The notes under the pieces were generated by a model. It had not been told where the DNA came from. It did not search any database and worked only from the letters and a program-made list of their open reading frames with translations. The position numbers and the translations under genes were made by a program. DNA of 64,000 bases from Tubiluchus corallicola (lineage: Eukaryota > Priapulida > Priapulimorpha > Priapulimorphida > Tubiluchidae). Below are positions 1-13,100 of this stretch, one piece after another (positions within the stretch are counted from its first letter, which is position 1; each line of letters begins with the position of its first letter). The stretch lies in assembly GCA_030141605.1 (NCBI GenBank), contig JAQGDQ010000473.1:111027-175026 (forward strand), read 5' to 3'.

Positions 1-1195
1 CTTTGGCATAAGTCTCAAGTTAAGTCCCAGGTCTTTGGCATAAGTCTCAAGTTAAGTCCCAGGTCTTTGGCATAAGTCTCAAGTTAAGTCCCAGGTCTTT
101 GGCATAAGTGTCAAGTTAAGTCCCAGGTCTTTGGCATAAGTCTCAAGTTAAGTCCCAGGTCTTTGGCATAAGTCTCAAGTTAAGTCCCAGGTCTTTGGCA
201 TAAGTCTCAAGTTAAGTCCCACGTCTTTGGCATAAGTCTCAAGTTAAGTCCCATGTCTTTGGCATAAGTCTCAAGTTAAGTCCCAGGTCTTTGGCATAAG
301 TGCCAAGTTAAGTCCTAGGTCTTTGGCATAAGTGTCAAGTTAAGTCCCAGGTCTTTGGCATAAGTCTCAAGTTAAGTCCCAGGTCTTTTGCATAAGTCTC
401 AAGTTAGGTCCTAGGTCTTTGGCATAAGTCTCAAGTTAAGTCCCAGGTCTTTGGCATAAGTCTCAAGTTAAGTCCTAGGTCTTTGGCATAAGTCTCAAGT
501 CAAGTACTAGGTCTTTGGCATAAGTCTGAAGTGAAGTCCCAGGTCTTTTGCATAAGTCTCAAGTTAAGTCCCAGGTCTTTGGCATAAGTCTCAAGTTAAG
601 TCCCAGGTCTTTGGCATAAGTCTCAAGTCAAGTACTAGGTCTTTGGCATAAGTCTCAAGTTAAGTCCTAGGTCTTTGGCATAAGTCTCAAGTTAAGTCCT
701 AGGTCTTTGGCATAAGTCTCAACTTAAGTCCCAGGTCTTTGGCATAAGTCTCAAGTTAAGTCCTAGGTCTTTGGCATAAGTCTCAAGTTAAGTCCTAGGT
801 CGTTGGCATAAGTCTCAAGTTAAGTACTAGGTCTTTGGCATAAGTCTCAAGTTAAGTCCTAGGTCTTTGGTATAAGTCTCAAGTTAAGTCCCAGGTCCTT
901 GGCATAAGTCTCAAGTTAAGTCCCAGGTCGTTGGCATAAGTCTCAAGTTAAGTCCTAGGTCTTTGGCATAAGTCTCAAGTTAAGTCCTAGGTCGTTGGCA
1001 TAAGTCTCAAGTTAAGTCCTAGTCCTTGGCATAAGTCTCAAATCAAGTACTAGGTCTTTGGTATAAGTCTCAACTTAAGTCCCAGGTCCTTGGCATAAGT
1101 CTCAAGTTAAGTCCTAGGTCGTTGGCATAAGTCTCAAGTTAAGTCCTAGTCCTTAGCATTAGTCTCAAGTCAAGTACTAGGTCTTTGGCTAAGCT
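1..1195. repeat. 32-bp minisatellite, PDCL3 intron 4
   Basis: About 37 head-to-tail copies of a 32-bp unit (start ctttggcataagtctcaag). Variants such as ccaggt/ctaggt and ctttgg/cgttgg run along the array. It continues off the left edge, on the 3' side of the last visible PDCL3 exon, so it lies in that intron. No exon-derived segment can be recognised because the next exon is not in view. Confidence 0.95.
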
Positions 1196-1238
1196 AAAAT
1201 AAGCTGTTTGCATAAATTTATTAGGTAGGTGCTGTTTA

Positions 1239-2048
1239 TTACAGTCACAGTTAATAGAATCGGTCGCGTAATTGACTCAAAAACACCTGGAAAAGGAATG
1301 CTAGTGTATATAAAAACTGTTGATAATTGACTCAATATTTTTACTTAACATACTTAAAATAAGACACTTGTGTGTGCCCAAAAAGCTTTTACTGCTTTTA
1401 TGTCATCTTTACGTCGATTTTGTGCACAATAACATACGTAGAAACAGTCATGTTAAGTACAGCTTTGTTTGTAAGCAGGTACAGTATGTTTATCATATGC
1501 ACTAATATATTGTCATAGCAGTTTTGCTTTGAATCTGTCAGCCGCTTGTCCACTGCAATTAACCTCATTGTTTCTGAAAGCTAAACATTTAATCACTTGA
1601 CCAGCGGTTTGCTTTTGAAGTTCCCGCTGCTTTTCACAGGGGAAACAAGGTCATCACCAACTGCAGCTCAAGCACAAAGTGACTAGGTGTTTTTGTGAAT
1701 ATGTACAGTATACAGCAAGAGTTTTCAATGTTTTTATCATTATGAGAATTTCATAAACCAACTTCTTCGTGAAGAAATGAAACAACCGACCTTGCATGAA
1801 TTTTTGTAATTTTTAAGGTAATAATCAGATTTTTTTCTTTTTTATTAATTCACTTACATACATTATGCTTCGTAAATAGTTGCAAATCATTTTGACATTA
1901 ATTCATTTCAAAAATTCATTAAAAGCCTTTGCAGTGCATACTAAGATGATGACTCGTACTTAGACTAAATCCTTCAGCTAATTGACTCAGTCAGTTAATT
2001 GGGTCAAAACACTTCCCAAAGTGAGTCTATCAAGTGGCGCCGCCTGTA
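1239..2048 (+). mobile_element. Pogo/Tigger-like non-autonomous DNA element, copy A
   Basis: About 810 bp. The right end, read inward, is TACAGGCGGCGCCACTTGAT followed by AGACTCAC; this mirrors the left end of copy B (TACAGTAGACGCCGCCAC, AGACTCAC). TA flanks suit a Tc1/pogo-type element. An internal remnant near 1765-1809 reads LLREEMKQPTLHEFL then stop, resembling the KQ..L..F tail of pogo/Tigger transposases. The left end here is degenerate. No complete transposase is present. Lies in PDCL3 intron 4. Confidence 0.6.
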
Positions 2049-2061
2049 TTATAATACTTAC

Positions 2062-5000
2062 CCAGGCTTATATAAATGTAAAACAACCCAGATTCCATTT
2101 CCAGCTTTATTGACATGAGTAACGTAATCTTCTGCACTGATCTCTCTCACGTCACCAAATTTAGACTTTTCGGCGAGCTTCTTTAATTCTTCTAGACGCT
2201 GTTGCCTGAAATACATGAAGGATACTACACGTATACATATTATACTACTTGCATACATCTTATTACAAATGAAAGTTTTAACATGTATAGCAAAATCAAA
2301 ACCACGAACGTCATTTGTTAGAAGAAAAATGCACTACAAAGAAAATTCTAAAATAAGTAAAATATTTTGTTTTTTGTCTGTTTTTATTTGCTGTGATGCA
2401 AAATTACTGATAAAAACTAAAGGATGTTTTATACTATAGAACCTCAAACTTGACGTAGTGGCTTATATTAGAAAAATTAATGTGTTACAATTCTTTCGAT
2501 TTAACTATCCTTAACGATTAATATTTAAAGATCATAATGATTCATTAAAATAAAGAAATTTTATTTTGTAGATATTTTGTTGCCTATATTTTATAAATTA
2601 TAAAATTAAAAATGATTTTGCTCAAAAAAATTCAAACGTGGTTTGATATTTCGTTTGAATAGACCTGGAGACCATAAAACTTCACAGTGGTCAGCACTGA
2701 CGATATGCTGCACTGCTGTGAAAAATATGTCACAAACTGTTATGTGTCAACGAAATTTGCACTTTGTTTGAACTATTTTAGCCAAGATTTTTCAGCAGTT
2801 TTTGACATCTAAAAGAAATGAAAAGGTAAATTGGATAAATACTAGTAAAAAAACCTCTGAAAAATGCCACTGAAAATTATCCGAAATTTCCACGACAAAA
2901 CTTAACAAATTCCGCCGAAACCGAAACTCAAACGAAAGCGCAATTATCGGCAAATTGAACCGAGAATTTCATTTCGGTAACATCCCTGCATACGTAACAC
3001 CTGTCCATCTCTTACCTGTACAAGCATAACACCTTTCATCCACTTACCTGTACAAGCATAACACCTGTTCATCCACTTACCTGTACAAGCATAACACCTG
3101 TTCATCCACTTACCTGTACAAGCATAACACCTGTTCATCCACTTACCTATACAAGCATAACACCTGTTCATCCACTTACCTGTACAAGCATAACACCTGT
3201 TCATCCACTTACCTGTACAACCATAACACCTGTTCATCCACTTACCTGTACAAGCATAACACCTGTTCATCCACTTACCTGTACAAGCATAACACCTGTT
3301 CATCCACTTACCTGTACAAGCATAACACCTGTTCATCCACTTACCTGTACAAGCATAACACCTGTTCATCCACTTACCTGTACAAGCATAACACCTGTTC
3401 ATCCACTTACCTGTACAAGCATAACACCCGTTCATCCACTTACCTGTACAAGCATAACACCTGTTCATCTACTTACCTGTACAAGCATAACACCTGTTCA
3501 TCCACTTACCTGTACAAGCATAACACCTGTTCATCCACTTACCTGTACAAGCATAACACCTGTTCATCCACTTACCTGTACAAGCATAACACCCGTTCAT
3601 CCACTTACCTGTACAAGCATAACACCCGTTCATCCACTTACCTGTACAAGCATAACACCCGTTCATCCACTTACCTGTACAAGCATAACACCCGTTCATC
3701 CACTTACCTGTACAAGCATAACACCTGTTCATCCACTTACCTGTACAAGCATAACACCTGTTCATCCACTTACCTGTACAAGCATAACACCTGTTCATCC
3801 ACTTACCTGTACAAGCATAACACCTGTTCATCCACTTACCTGTACATGCATAACACCTGTTCATCCACTTACCTGTACAAGCATAACACCTGTTCATCCA
3901 CTTACCTGTACAAGCATAACACCTGTTCATCCACTTACCTGTACAAGCATAACACCCGTTCATCCACTTACCTGTACAAGCATAACACCCGTTCATCCAC
4001 CTACCTGTACAAGCATAACACCCGTTCATCCACTTACCTGTACATGCATAACACCTGTTCATCCACTTACCTGTACAAGCATAACACCTGTTCATCCACT
4101 TACCTGTACAACCATAACACCTGTTCATCCACGTACCTGTACAAGCATAACACCTGTTCATCCACTTACCTGTACAAGCATAACACCCGTTCATCCACTT
4201 ACCTGTACATGCATAACACCTGTTCATCCACTTACCTATACAAGCATAACACCTGTTCATCCACTTACCTGTACAAGCATAACACCTGTTCATCCACGTA
4301 CCTGTACAAGCATAACACCTGTTCATCCACTTACCTGTACAAGCATAACACCTGTTCATCCACTTACCTGTACAAGCATAACACCTGTTCATCCACTTAC
4401 CTATACAAGCATAACACCTGTTCATCCACTTACCTGTAAAAGCATAACACCTGTTCATCCACTTACCTATACAAGCATAACACCTGTTCATCCACTTACC
4501 TGTACAACCATAACACCTGTTCATCCACGTACCTGTACAAGCATAACACCTGTTCATCCACTTACCTGTACATGTGTAACACCCGTTCATCTTCTTCATC
4601 TTCCAACTCATCAAGTTCATCCAAATTTAGATCTTCTAGCTGTTTCCCTGGAACAATTCAACGTTTTATCAGCAAAGAGTAAAGACAGCAGAGTATTAAT
4701 GGCAAACTTATGAAATCCTTTGAGTTTTTGACAATTTCAGTAATGCTAGCAGAAGACTAAGCAAAAGCAATCGAGCACTGTAGTGCTGTCTTTCTAACTA
4801 AATTTCTGAATAAGAATTACATTTGCAAAGCTACCAAGTGAAATCAATGCAAACAAATCATGCTAAGCAACAATCAATTCAATATGCCATTGTCATTTGT
4901 CCAAGGGGTGGAGTCAATTCACAGAAAAGTGCAAGTTCACTTTGAAGTTATATTCACCATAGCACATTATTTCATAGACGTCTAAGAAATTCAATGGCTT

Positions 5001-8000
5001 TGTGTCTTTGTTTACAAATTTCTTTTGCTCAGAATGTCACTCTTTAAACCACTTTTTATAACCTTTAACTTTGAAAAAAATGACATACTATTAACAAATA
5101 ATAGTCTTTCTATCTTTTATATCATCCCATATATGAGCTTCATTCATTACATCATTCCATTTTAAGCACTAATGTTTTTTTTATCACGATTCTTTTTAAA
5201 TTTTCAGATTATCTCCATTACTTTTTTTTCTATCACTGTGTGGGACAATCTAACAAGCCCTGCTTTTTTATTGCCCGCAACACATTTACCTTCGTGTATA
5301 AGTGAACAGTGTTTGAGGCTTTTCCTGTGCAGTATTTCTTATTTGTATTATATCCATTGTAGGCCATTTCACTAGATACTGTACATGAAACTAATGTAAA
5401 TGTGTAAGGTGAAATAAATGACTTATGACTAAACAAATAAATAATGCAAAAATAATAGATTTTCTCTTCGAAAGCTTGGTTACAGCAACAATGGCATTAC
5501 TTTATATCATTCGAACAATATAGTTATAGGACGAGAAAAAAGGTAGTACCCGCAGCACGTTTCAGAAAAAATCGCCTTTAAAAATTATATTACTTTACAT
5601 CGATTTTATGCATATATCGTATTCACATTAAAAGCAATCATTGTTTGTTTATATTTTAAATCTCCCGCAGTTGTCTTCCGACGGCACCATTACGTGATGT
5701 CACCAGGCAAACATAAATCAGGCGAAGAAAAGAGAATGTTAAATTATGTCCCAAAAAACTTTCCATGCAAACTTATTGACCAGATATAGTAATTCAAAAT
5801 TTCACTTAGTTAGTAACATGTGTGCTACGAATGTTCTGATTATTTTTTCAAGCTTTACGCAATATTTTCTAAACTTGTTTCAAAAGACCTACCATCAAAA
5901 TGGCTGCGCCTAACGGCAATTGTTGAGTTTAAATTTACATGTTTTATACAGCGTTATTGAAGACGCAAGCCCTGCATGCAAAAAGGCAGTATGTAAGTGG
6001 TATAAAATTTTGAGGCAAATTTTTTAAGCTTTATGTTAGTGGAGGATTTTCTTGTGCTTTAGGACAGGATCACATCAGCGCGATCGCAGAGAGGATGAGG
6101 GACAGACCAGGGTGCAGAGAGATAGTTTAAGAGGTCAACGTAGGACGATGCATATAATTTTACGTTATCTAACTGGCTGCTTTTGCATTTAATAGGAACT
6201 AATTAAATCTGAATCCCATAACCATAGAGAAATTGAAGGAAGCACATCCGGGAATGGGTTCACCGAACTATCTGGTCCCGAAGTAAACAACAAAAACCAT
6301 GGTAGATATGCTAGATAAAAAAATCAACATATACAATACTTCAGGAATCACTCGGTCATCACTGAAATTGACCAGTGGTCAATTAACCACTATGACCACA
6401 ACTCGCAACGCTTAACAGTGGAAACTTTATCCAGCAAAAGCTTTATTCTATGTCACTGAAGCACAACATGCTATTTATTGAAATTTTTAAGTGCTACTGT
6501 GTCACAGTTCATTTAACAAGCTTAGCTGAGATGTGCCTTGCATAACATCTCACTCCTACACCGTGCGATCCTACCATCTCACTCCTACACCGTGCCATCC
6601 TACGATCTCACTCCTACACCGTGCCATCCTACCATCTCACTCCTACACCGTGCCATCCTACCATCTCACTCCTACACCGTGCCATCCTACCATCTCACTC
6701 CTACACCGTGCCATCCTGCCATCTCACTCCTACACCGTGCCAACCTATACCATCTCACTCCTACACCGTGCCAACCTATACCATCTCACTCCTACACCGT
6801 GCCATCCTACCATCTCACTCCTACACCGTGCCATCCTACCATCTCACTCCTACACCGTGCCATCCTACCATCTCACTCCTACACCGTGCCATCCTACCAT
6901 CTCACTCCTACACCGTGCCATCCTACCATCTCACTCCTACACCGTGCCATCCTACCATCTCACTCCTACACCGTGCCATCCTACCATCTCACTCCTACAC
7001 CGTGCCATCCTAGACCATCCAGACCTGACATCCTTTCATCTCATTAGTTTCCTTTCATTAGTGTTTCCACCGGGTACCCGGGTACATACAGGCATGGTTT
7101 AGTACCTGAGCCTAATATTTCTACCCGGGACAATGAAAATGCAGACAATGTTATTAATAGGATATCCATTGTTTAAGGATTCATTTAAAATTTAAATATG
7201 GTTTTCTCCATACTGTAGAACAGTTACCTACTAGCAGACTGCTAACAGCTGCGTTGGTACATGGCCAGAGACAGCCTGACCTCTAACAAATTAAACTGGT
7301 TCAAAGTTAGTAAATTATTTCTCGTTATTATTTTGACTACTGTATACCAGTATATGCCAGCATTAGCAAACCAGCAGCAATTGCAACTTTATCAGTTGCA
7401 AGTGCATAGCAGATCAAACAATTTTTGATGAAGGCTGACCTATGAAACTTTACTGAAAACAAACTGTATTTTTTTGCAAAAAGGTCGATTGTTCAAAAGA
7501 AATGTTTTATAGATATTTAACAAGCTTTCAGGCCACTAGAAAAGATACCAACAAAAGATTGTTAAACGACGCACAAAAACCACAATAGATTATTATAATC
7601 TCTACACTGTAGCTGATTCGTTGATAAAGTGAAATACAGGTAATTTAGAAGTCTCGGAGATAAGGCAGTGCGGCAGCAAAACACTAACTTTTGTGACTCA
7701 TAGCTCGTGTATTCAGGGCCTAAACCCGCAATAATCAAATGTTTATTGTTAAAATAACACTACAGTTAGTCAAAATGCACCAGTGGCTGTTTTTGTTTGC
7801 GAATATGAATGATACAATCTTTTCACTGCCACGGAATCTTAACGATTGGGTACCCGACAGGTATAAGGAAAATAGGAAAAGGAGTCTGGTTTTTGCTACC
7901 CATGTAAACTTTACCATTTACTCTTATAAAATACCTGTATTAGCTTTTTCTTCTACAGTCGCATCTACCAACTTAATAATTTGGTCTTCAGATAGCTCGG

Positions 8001-8217
8001 CTTCCGGTTTTGCAGGAATAATACCCTTTGCACGAAGAACGTCATTCCATTCTGTATCTCGATTCGGATCCTAAATTATGATAAAAAACAAAACAATTTT
8101 ACGAACACTACATGGTTACATCAAATTGATATTAAATGAAAAGATGATAAACAATTAATAATTGACCAAATCCGACGATTAATTTAATAACAAACACAAA
8201 TCGAACCTTACTTGCAT
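2062..8217 (-). CDS. PDCL3: Phosducin-like protein 3 (PDCL3/VIAF family), 5' part of gene
   Basis: PDCL3-type phosducin-like proteins assist the cytosolic CCT chaperonin in folding actin and tubulin and have a C-terminal thioredoxin-like fold. Coding exons on the minus strand are 8212-8217 (ATG CAA), 7935-8070, 4566-4647 and 2062-2205, with phases 0/1/2/2 and GT-AG introns. The 122 residues visible begin [20 protein letters not shown], the family's diagnostic N-terminus. An acidic stretch ([19 protein letters not shown]) leads into [10 protein letters not shown], then [14 protein letters not shown] and [10 protein letters not shown] at the start of the thioredoxin fold. The remaining C-terminal half must lie left of position 1. 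The start is fixed by the two-codon first exon and a good donor (CAA|GTAAGG). Intron 3 (2206-4565) is largely filled by a donor-derived minisatellite. Intron 2 (4648-7934) holds a MITE and a 29-bp array. The symbol could be PDCL2 in a stricter orthology, but the N-terminus favours PDCL3. Confidence 0.94.
2995..4580 (-). repeat. 33-bp minisatellite built from the PDCL3 exon 3 splice donor
   Basis: About 48 tandem copies of a 33-bp unit filling most of PDCL3 intron 3 and touching the exon. In gene sense each unit runs GATGAACAGGTGTTATGCTT then GTACAG|GTAAGTG. The end of exon 3 plus its donor is GATGAACGGGTGTTACACAT then GTACAG|GTAAGTG, so the unit is a copy of 26 exonic and 7 intronic bases with about 4 differences. 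Most units keep CAG|GTAAGT; some have GTACGT or TATAG|GTAAGT. The 33-bp period creates long open frames that are artefacts. Confidence 0.95.
5525..6062. mobile_element. Dispersed MITE-like repeat, family M1 copy 1
   Basis: Similar along its length to 33221-33895, including a shared stretch around ctcccgca, a gacggc.ccattac block and atgttaaattatgt. Ends are weak inverted repeats (aggacgagaaaa versus the complement of ttttcttgtgctt). Lies in PDCL3 intron 2. No coding potential seen. Confidence 0.6.
6539..7012. repeat. 29-bp minisatellite, PDCL3 intron 2
   Basis: About 16 copies of a 29-bp unit (taccatctcactcctacacc then gtgccatcc). Two units near 6740-6780 carry a variant junction (caacctatacc). 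The period makes three overlapping open frames of no coding meaning. Confidence 0.95.
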
Positions 8218-9204
8218 GTTTTTCGTAAAACTTGTCTTCTGCAAGGAATAGTTTTTTAAAAGATACCGAGAACACAGCACTAAGGCTTTATGAATTGCGG
8301 ATAATATTTAGTACTAGCAGAGACCAGAGGACTGCGCTCTAACTAGCACTACAAGTTAAACAAATGATTTGGTTCGTAACGCTCACTAGTATGACACGTA
8401 AATTCCAAATTTTACTGTGCTCAACTGTCAAACTGGAGATTGTACGGGTAATTTAAGCAGTATCAAGGCATACAGTGGAAAAAGCCGACGAATGGGCCTG
8501 AAACACGTGAAATTTGAGCTAAGCACAGATTTAGAGAAAACGCGTGCCCCTAGACGCACCATATAAATCTATACTATCACTAGACAACAAAATACATCAA
8601 TAGTCATGATCAACAAGGCCATGGCTACAGCTTGTCATTTGTAGTAGTAACCACAAATTTACCAGTTTAACAAATTAATTAAAATAAAGACAAAAGTAAT
8701 GTATTTACAATTACTTTTAAGTAATAAATAAAACCATAATAACAGTTATTTGCATTTAATTGATGAATATTTACAATATAAAGTTTTATAAGAAAATATT
8801 ATAAATGATTAAGATTAAGGTCTGGTCATTGTGCCGTGATCAATAACTATAATGATAAGGAACTTTATGAAATTTCGATAACAATAGACGGGTGAGGCAA
8901 ATAAAGAGATTGTATACTGTGCCTGGCTAACACAGTGAAATTAGATGAAAAACAGTTAGGCGTGCAAGTGGTGGCTGTTTACCCGTACCATTTACCAGCA
9001 GTTAGTACTGCTGTAATTCACAATATTACAGTCACAAGTGCAGCTTACACATGACTAATTAAATTAATATTATAACAATTAATAATGTAGCAGTTTCTTG
9101 AATATTTTGAAAGCTTTTACAAATAAAATACCGTCAACAAGAATACTGTAATACATTTAAATGAAAGTGTAGGATGCTGTTACCTGTAAAATGACCTTGT
9201 TGAT

Positions 9205-9581
9205 CAGTGACGGCTCGTGTACAGGTATTGTGAAACTGCAGCACCCCCTATATTCACTCAATATTATCGATAATATTCAATATAATGTGTTTTTCTTTAG
9301 TTCTTTTTTTATACTTGTACGGAAGCAGAACACAAGAAGGTAGTACTGTTTGTTTCACAACTCAGCACAGTACGCTATTAGTAACCAAAACAATATTTTT
9401 TTGCCTAGGATTTTATCAAGTTTATGTATAAAGTTTCGTATCTTTGTTTGTTTAAAACTACAATTACAGATTACAATATTTGAATTATATATCTTTGTTT
9501 CGTTTTACACAGTATTAAAACAATGGCTAAAAATTTTCTGAAGCAAGCACCTTCAGTAATTCCAGCCACGAGCCGCCACTG
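9205..9581. mobile_element. hAT-like MITE, family H1 copy 1, with target duplication
   Basis: 377 bp with terminal inverted repeats cagtgacggctcgtg and cacgagccgccactg. It is flanked by 8-bp duplications ttgttgat (9197-9204) and ttgtcgat (9582-9589), 7 of 8 identical, the length typical of hAT insertions. Non-coding. A related copy is at 32480-32841. Confidence 0.8.
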
Positions 9582-9787
9582 TTGTCGATGCTTCTTTGCC
9601 GATTTGAACATTTACAGATAACGTAGATGTTGGCACTTTTAAAACTGTTTGCATTCAAGTTCACTGTACAGAGTATATATGTAATGAAATGATTGCAAAA
9701 ACTTCACACGCACACATAGTAGCAGAAAACAGCAGTTTGTCCAACAGCAAGTGCCTATAATTGTTGCGAGAGCCTCGCAATCTCCCC

Positions 9788-9795
9788 CCTCTCTA

Positions 9796-9852
<57 letters not shown>
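9788..9852. repeat. CT/GA microsatellite
   Basis: Near-perfect CT dinucleotide run upstream of NSFL1C. A shorter GA run lies at about 13110-13128 in NSFL1C intron 2. Confidence 0.95.
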
Positions 9853-9853
<1 letters not shown>

Positions 9854-10123
9854 ATTTGAGTACCGTAATAAATATCTCCAGTTTGAGTACCGTAATAAAT
9901 ATAAACAAATTATTATTTTCAAAAATAACGTGAAAATTACTAACTCTATGGAGAAAAGAGATTAAATTTTCAATTATATTTAGAACAAAATTTCTTAAAC
10001 TGTGGAACAAGTTACTAGTCATAGATATGAAGTGTGCAACGGTGCGTCCTATGACAAACTTTTGTGACTATAGTAAACAGTTCTGCCTACTGTACTGTAC
10101 ATAATAATATAATCTGGTGAATC

Positions 10124-13100
10124 ATGGACAACGAGCAAAGAAAAGAGCTTATTTCTCAATTTACGTCAATTACAGGTGTACCCGAGGAAAGAGCAACTTT
10201 TTATTTGGAATCTTCAGGATGGATGCTAGAGGTATTAAATGAATGGTTATGATTTTATGATTTTTTTTAATTATGAGTTGCAGCTGTCACCGCCGTACGT
10301 ACCGGTTTCCCTTATCCTTAGCGAAATTGAATAACATTAACTATTTAACTTTAGTAATGCACTAGAATAACCCACGAAAACCTACTTAAGAAAATGCAGT
10401 TAATTGTTTCCAGTGAGATCACAATGCATAATTTTTAACTAGTAGTAGTACATTGTAACAACTACTGAACTAGTCTAACTAGTACTAGTACGTACTTATA
10501 CTTATAGTACTGCTAGTTGGTAGAAGATGTCTGCAGCAGTAATATACATAAACTGCAAAGCGTGGCGAAATATGCTGAAATAAGTATGATAAGTAGTATA
10601 AAGAGCAAACAAATTAGGGAAGAGCTGAATTGAAAGAGAAGTCGTCAATACAGTGATATCTGATCTTGCAAGCTAAGAAGAGTTTGCTCAATTGTTGAAA
10701 GAATGGATCTAGAAGAATCGCAGGAATCACAGCTTACCATTCACCAGTCATTTATTTCCGAGACTCTTATTTGCATGTCGAAGTTCGTAGTGAAGAACTT
10801 GTTTGGGAAGCTTGTCTTCCTCACATATTTTTCCATATGTATTTTAGCAATTTACTAGTGTGGTAACTATCAGCTAACTTTTGGACTTCTGTGAACGTTT
10901 ACACGCGGGTTTTCTGACGTGTGGTAGTTTTCAATTGCTTTCTTTATTTATATATACAGTAGACGCCGCCACGTAATAGACTCACGGTTAATCGCTTTAT
11001 TGACTCAATGCCTGGCACGGGCCGCTTCTATTCAGATGTACATAAAAACTGTAGGTAATTAACTTAAATAACTCCGCTTAATTGACTCAATATTTTTCCT
11101 TCATCTTCTTAAAATAAGACACTTGTTTGTGCCCCAAGAGCCTTTCCTACTTTTATGTCATATTTGCTTAGTTTTTGTGCACTATAATATATGTAACACA
11201 ATCATGTTAAGTACCATTTTGTTTGTAAGCAGGTTCACTCATCATGGCCTATACGGTAGCGCAGTGGATTTGCTTTGAATCTGTTACCCCTCACTGACTG
11301 TAATTAATTTTGTTACCCAAGAATTTCTGGAAGCTAAACACTAGCTAATCACTTGTCTAGTAGTTTTCTTTTTCTTTTAGTTGCAAATCACGCTTTCACG
11401 CTTAATCAGTTAACAATCACAGACACAGATACAGTAACTTTGTGGGCCAACTTCGTCGTGAGAAACTGAAGCAGCCGACTTTGAAAGAATTTTTGTAATT
11501 TTTTCTAGTAAACAAACTTAGAAAAGTCTGTGATTTATGTTATGATTTGTGATATATATATTAAAATTATGCTTTTTAATTTATTGCTATTTCACTTATA
11601 TAAATTAATATTTTAAAATGCTCATACTTTTATACCAGTAATATTACACGCATCGGTTAATATGTTCAGTCGGTTAACTGGGTCAGAACATTTCCGTCCC
11701 AAAGTGACCGAAGCGCCAACTGCATTTACTTTATTCATTATTTTATTTTACCAAATAAAGTTGCTTTAAAAAGATTTACAAAAGCTACATTAGGAGGATA
11801 CATGCCAGAATTTATATGAAGAACTATCTATGTACATGCAATTACACAAACGTGTATTTAAAAATTCATGGTAAGACTACAAAACTGTAGAACAGTAAAC
11901 ATATATACATTTATTATTAAGACATAACTAAGTAATAAATGTATATGAAGATGTTTGCAAAACAAAATTGATATTCTAAGAAATCTAAATGTTTAAAGTG
12001 AATGCGAATATTGCAGCAAATAATCGTTGTATAGCATGTTTAACAGTCTCTAATATTGCAGCATGACTGCCTTTGAACGGAAATTGTTAAAGCTTTGCAA
12101 AATAAAATTTCTTTTGCAGTTGTCGTAACCGTTGTGCTGCTGCTGTTGCTGTTCAATAACAACAGCTGGAAACAGTATCAGGTTGTTGCTACTGTTGTTG
12201 TCGCTGTTGCAGCTGCTGTGCTATCATACAAATGTGGAACATTTACAAGCAATAATAAATGATTTAAACCCAGAAATGTTCAAGTTTACCATTATCATAC
12301 ACTACATAGTTTATTTAAAGTAGTAATAAAAAGTTTTTCACACATACGTAGCGTAAACATATATACAATAGTATTTAAGTAGCTTTACCCTTACATTTTT
12401 ATTGTATGCTGAAAATTGATTGTGATTGTTTATGCAAATATAAAGTCAACTAGTGTAGCTATGGGCAGCAACATTGTCAGTTGAATTAGTAATATAGCAT
12501 TTCTTATGTAGACAGACATTTTCACTGTGTCTTTTGTACTATAGTCAACTTGCAAATCATGGTCATTTATATGCATTTGTTTCCATTTGTCAACTGAATT
12601 CTTACAAATTGATTTCTGTCTATTTGTAAACCTTCAGCATTCTCTTCACAACTTATTTTGGCGTGTAGCACACGGCGCCGAGCTGCATTCGATGTGACAT
12701 CTATATAAATGGTGTCTGTTACTGTAGTCATTAGGTGTTAATTCTCTTTTATTTTCAGGTTGCTATGGCGAGCTTTTACGATTACAATGAAGAATCACGA
12801 GGTGATGATGATGACGACGATGTGGCTGTGATTGAACCTGAAGATCCTGTCAGAGATGAACCACCACAGACCAAGAACCAATCACAGCCAACTGCTAGGT
12901 ACAGTTCTACTGCTAGCCGTGCACATGAGCTTGAGTTGAAATTTCTCGTATTTAGTGCATTTGGACTTGTGGAAAACAAGTCGTAAACAACAGAAAATGC
13001 TGGAAAACTGGCACTTTTATGGTCGTTGTGTGGCATGTTGTAGCTTTTGGTTTGATAGTAAAGTGCAGAGACTGAAATTAACAGAACTAACTGTGAAATT

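Larger units (their letters stand above)
8218..10123. other. Divergent intergenic region between PDCL3 and NSFL1C
   Basis: Contains the 5' leaders and presumably the promoters of both genes, which point away from each other. I see no clear TATA box or CpG-rich block. It holds a hAT-like MITE (9205-9581) and a CT microsatellite (about 9788-9852). The rest is AT-rich single-copy-looking sequence with no coding frame I can support. Confidence 0.6.

Noticed and set aside
1-1195. CRISPR-like array
   Set aside because: Units are directly contiguous with no unique spacers, and the context is an animal intron; it is a minisatellite. The same applies to the other arrays.
2215-2439. 74-codon plus-strand ORF
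   Set aside because: Overlaps the PDCL3 exon 4 acceptor region on the opposite strand and resembles no family.
3469-4620. 383-codon minus-strand ORF of repeated [11 protein letters not shown], and its plus-strand mirror
   Set aside because: An artefact of a 33-bp period in the PDCL3 intron minisatellite; it is out of frame with the PDCL3 exon.
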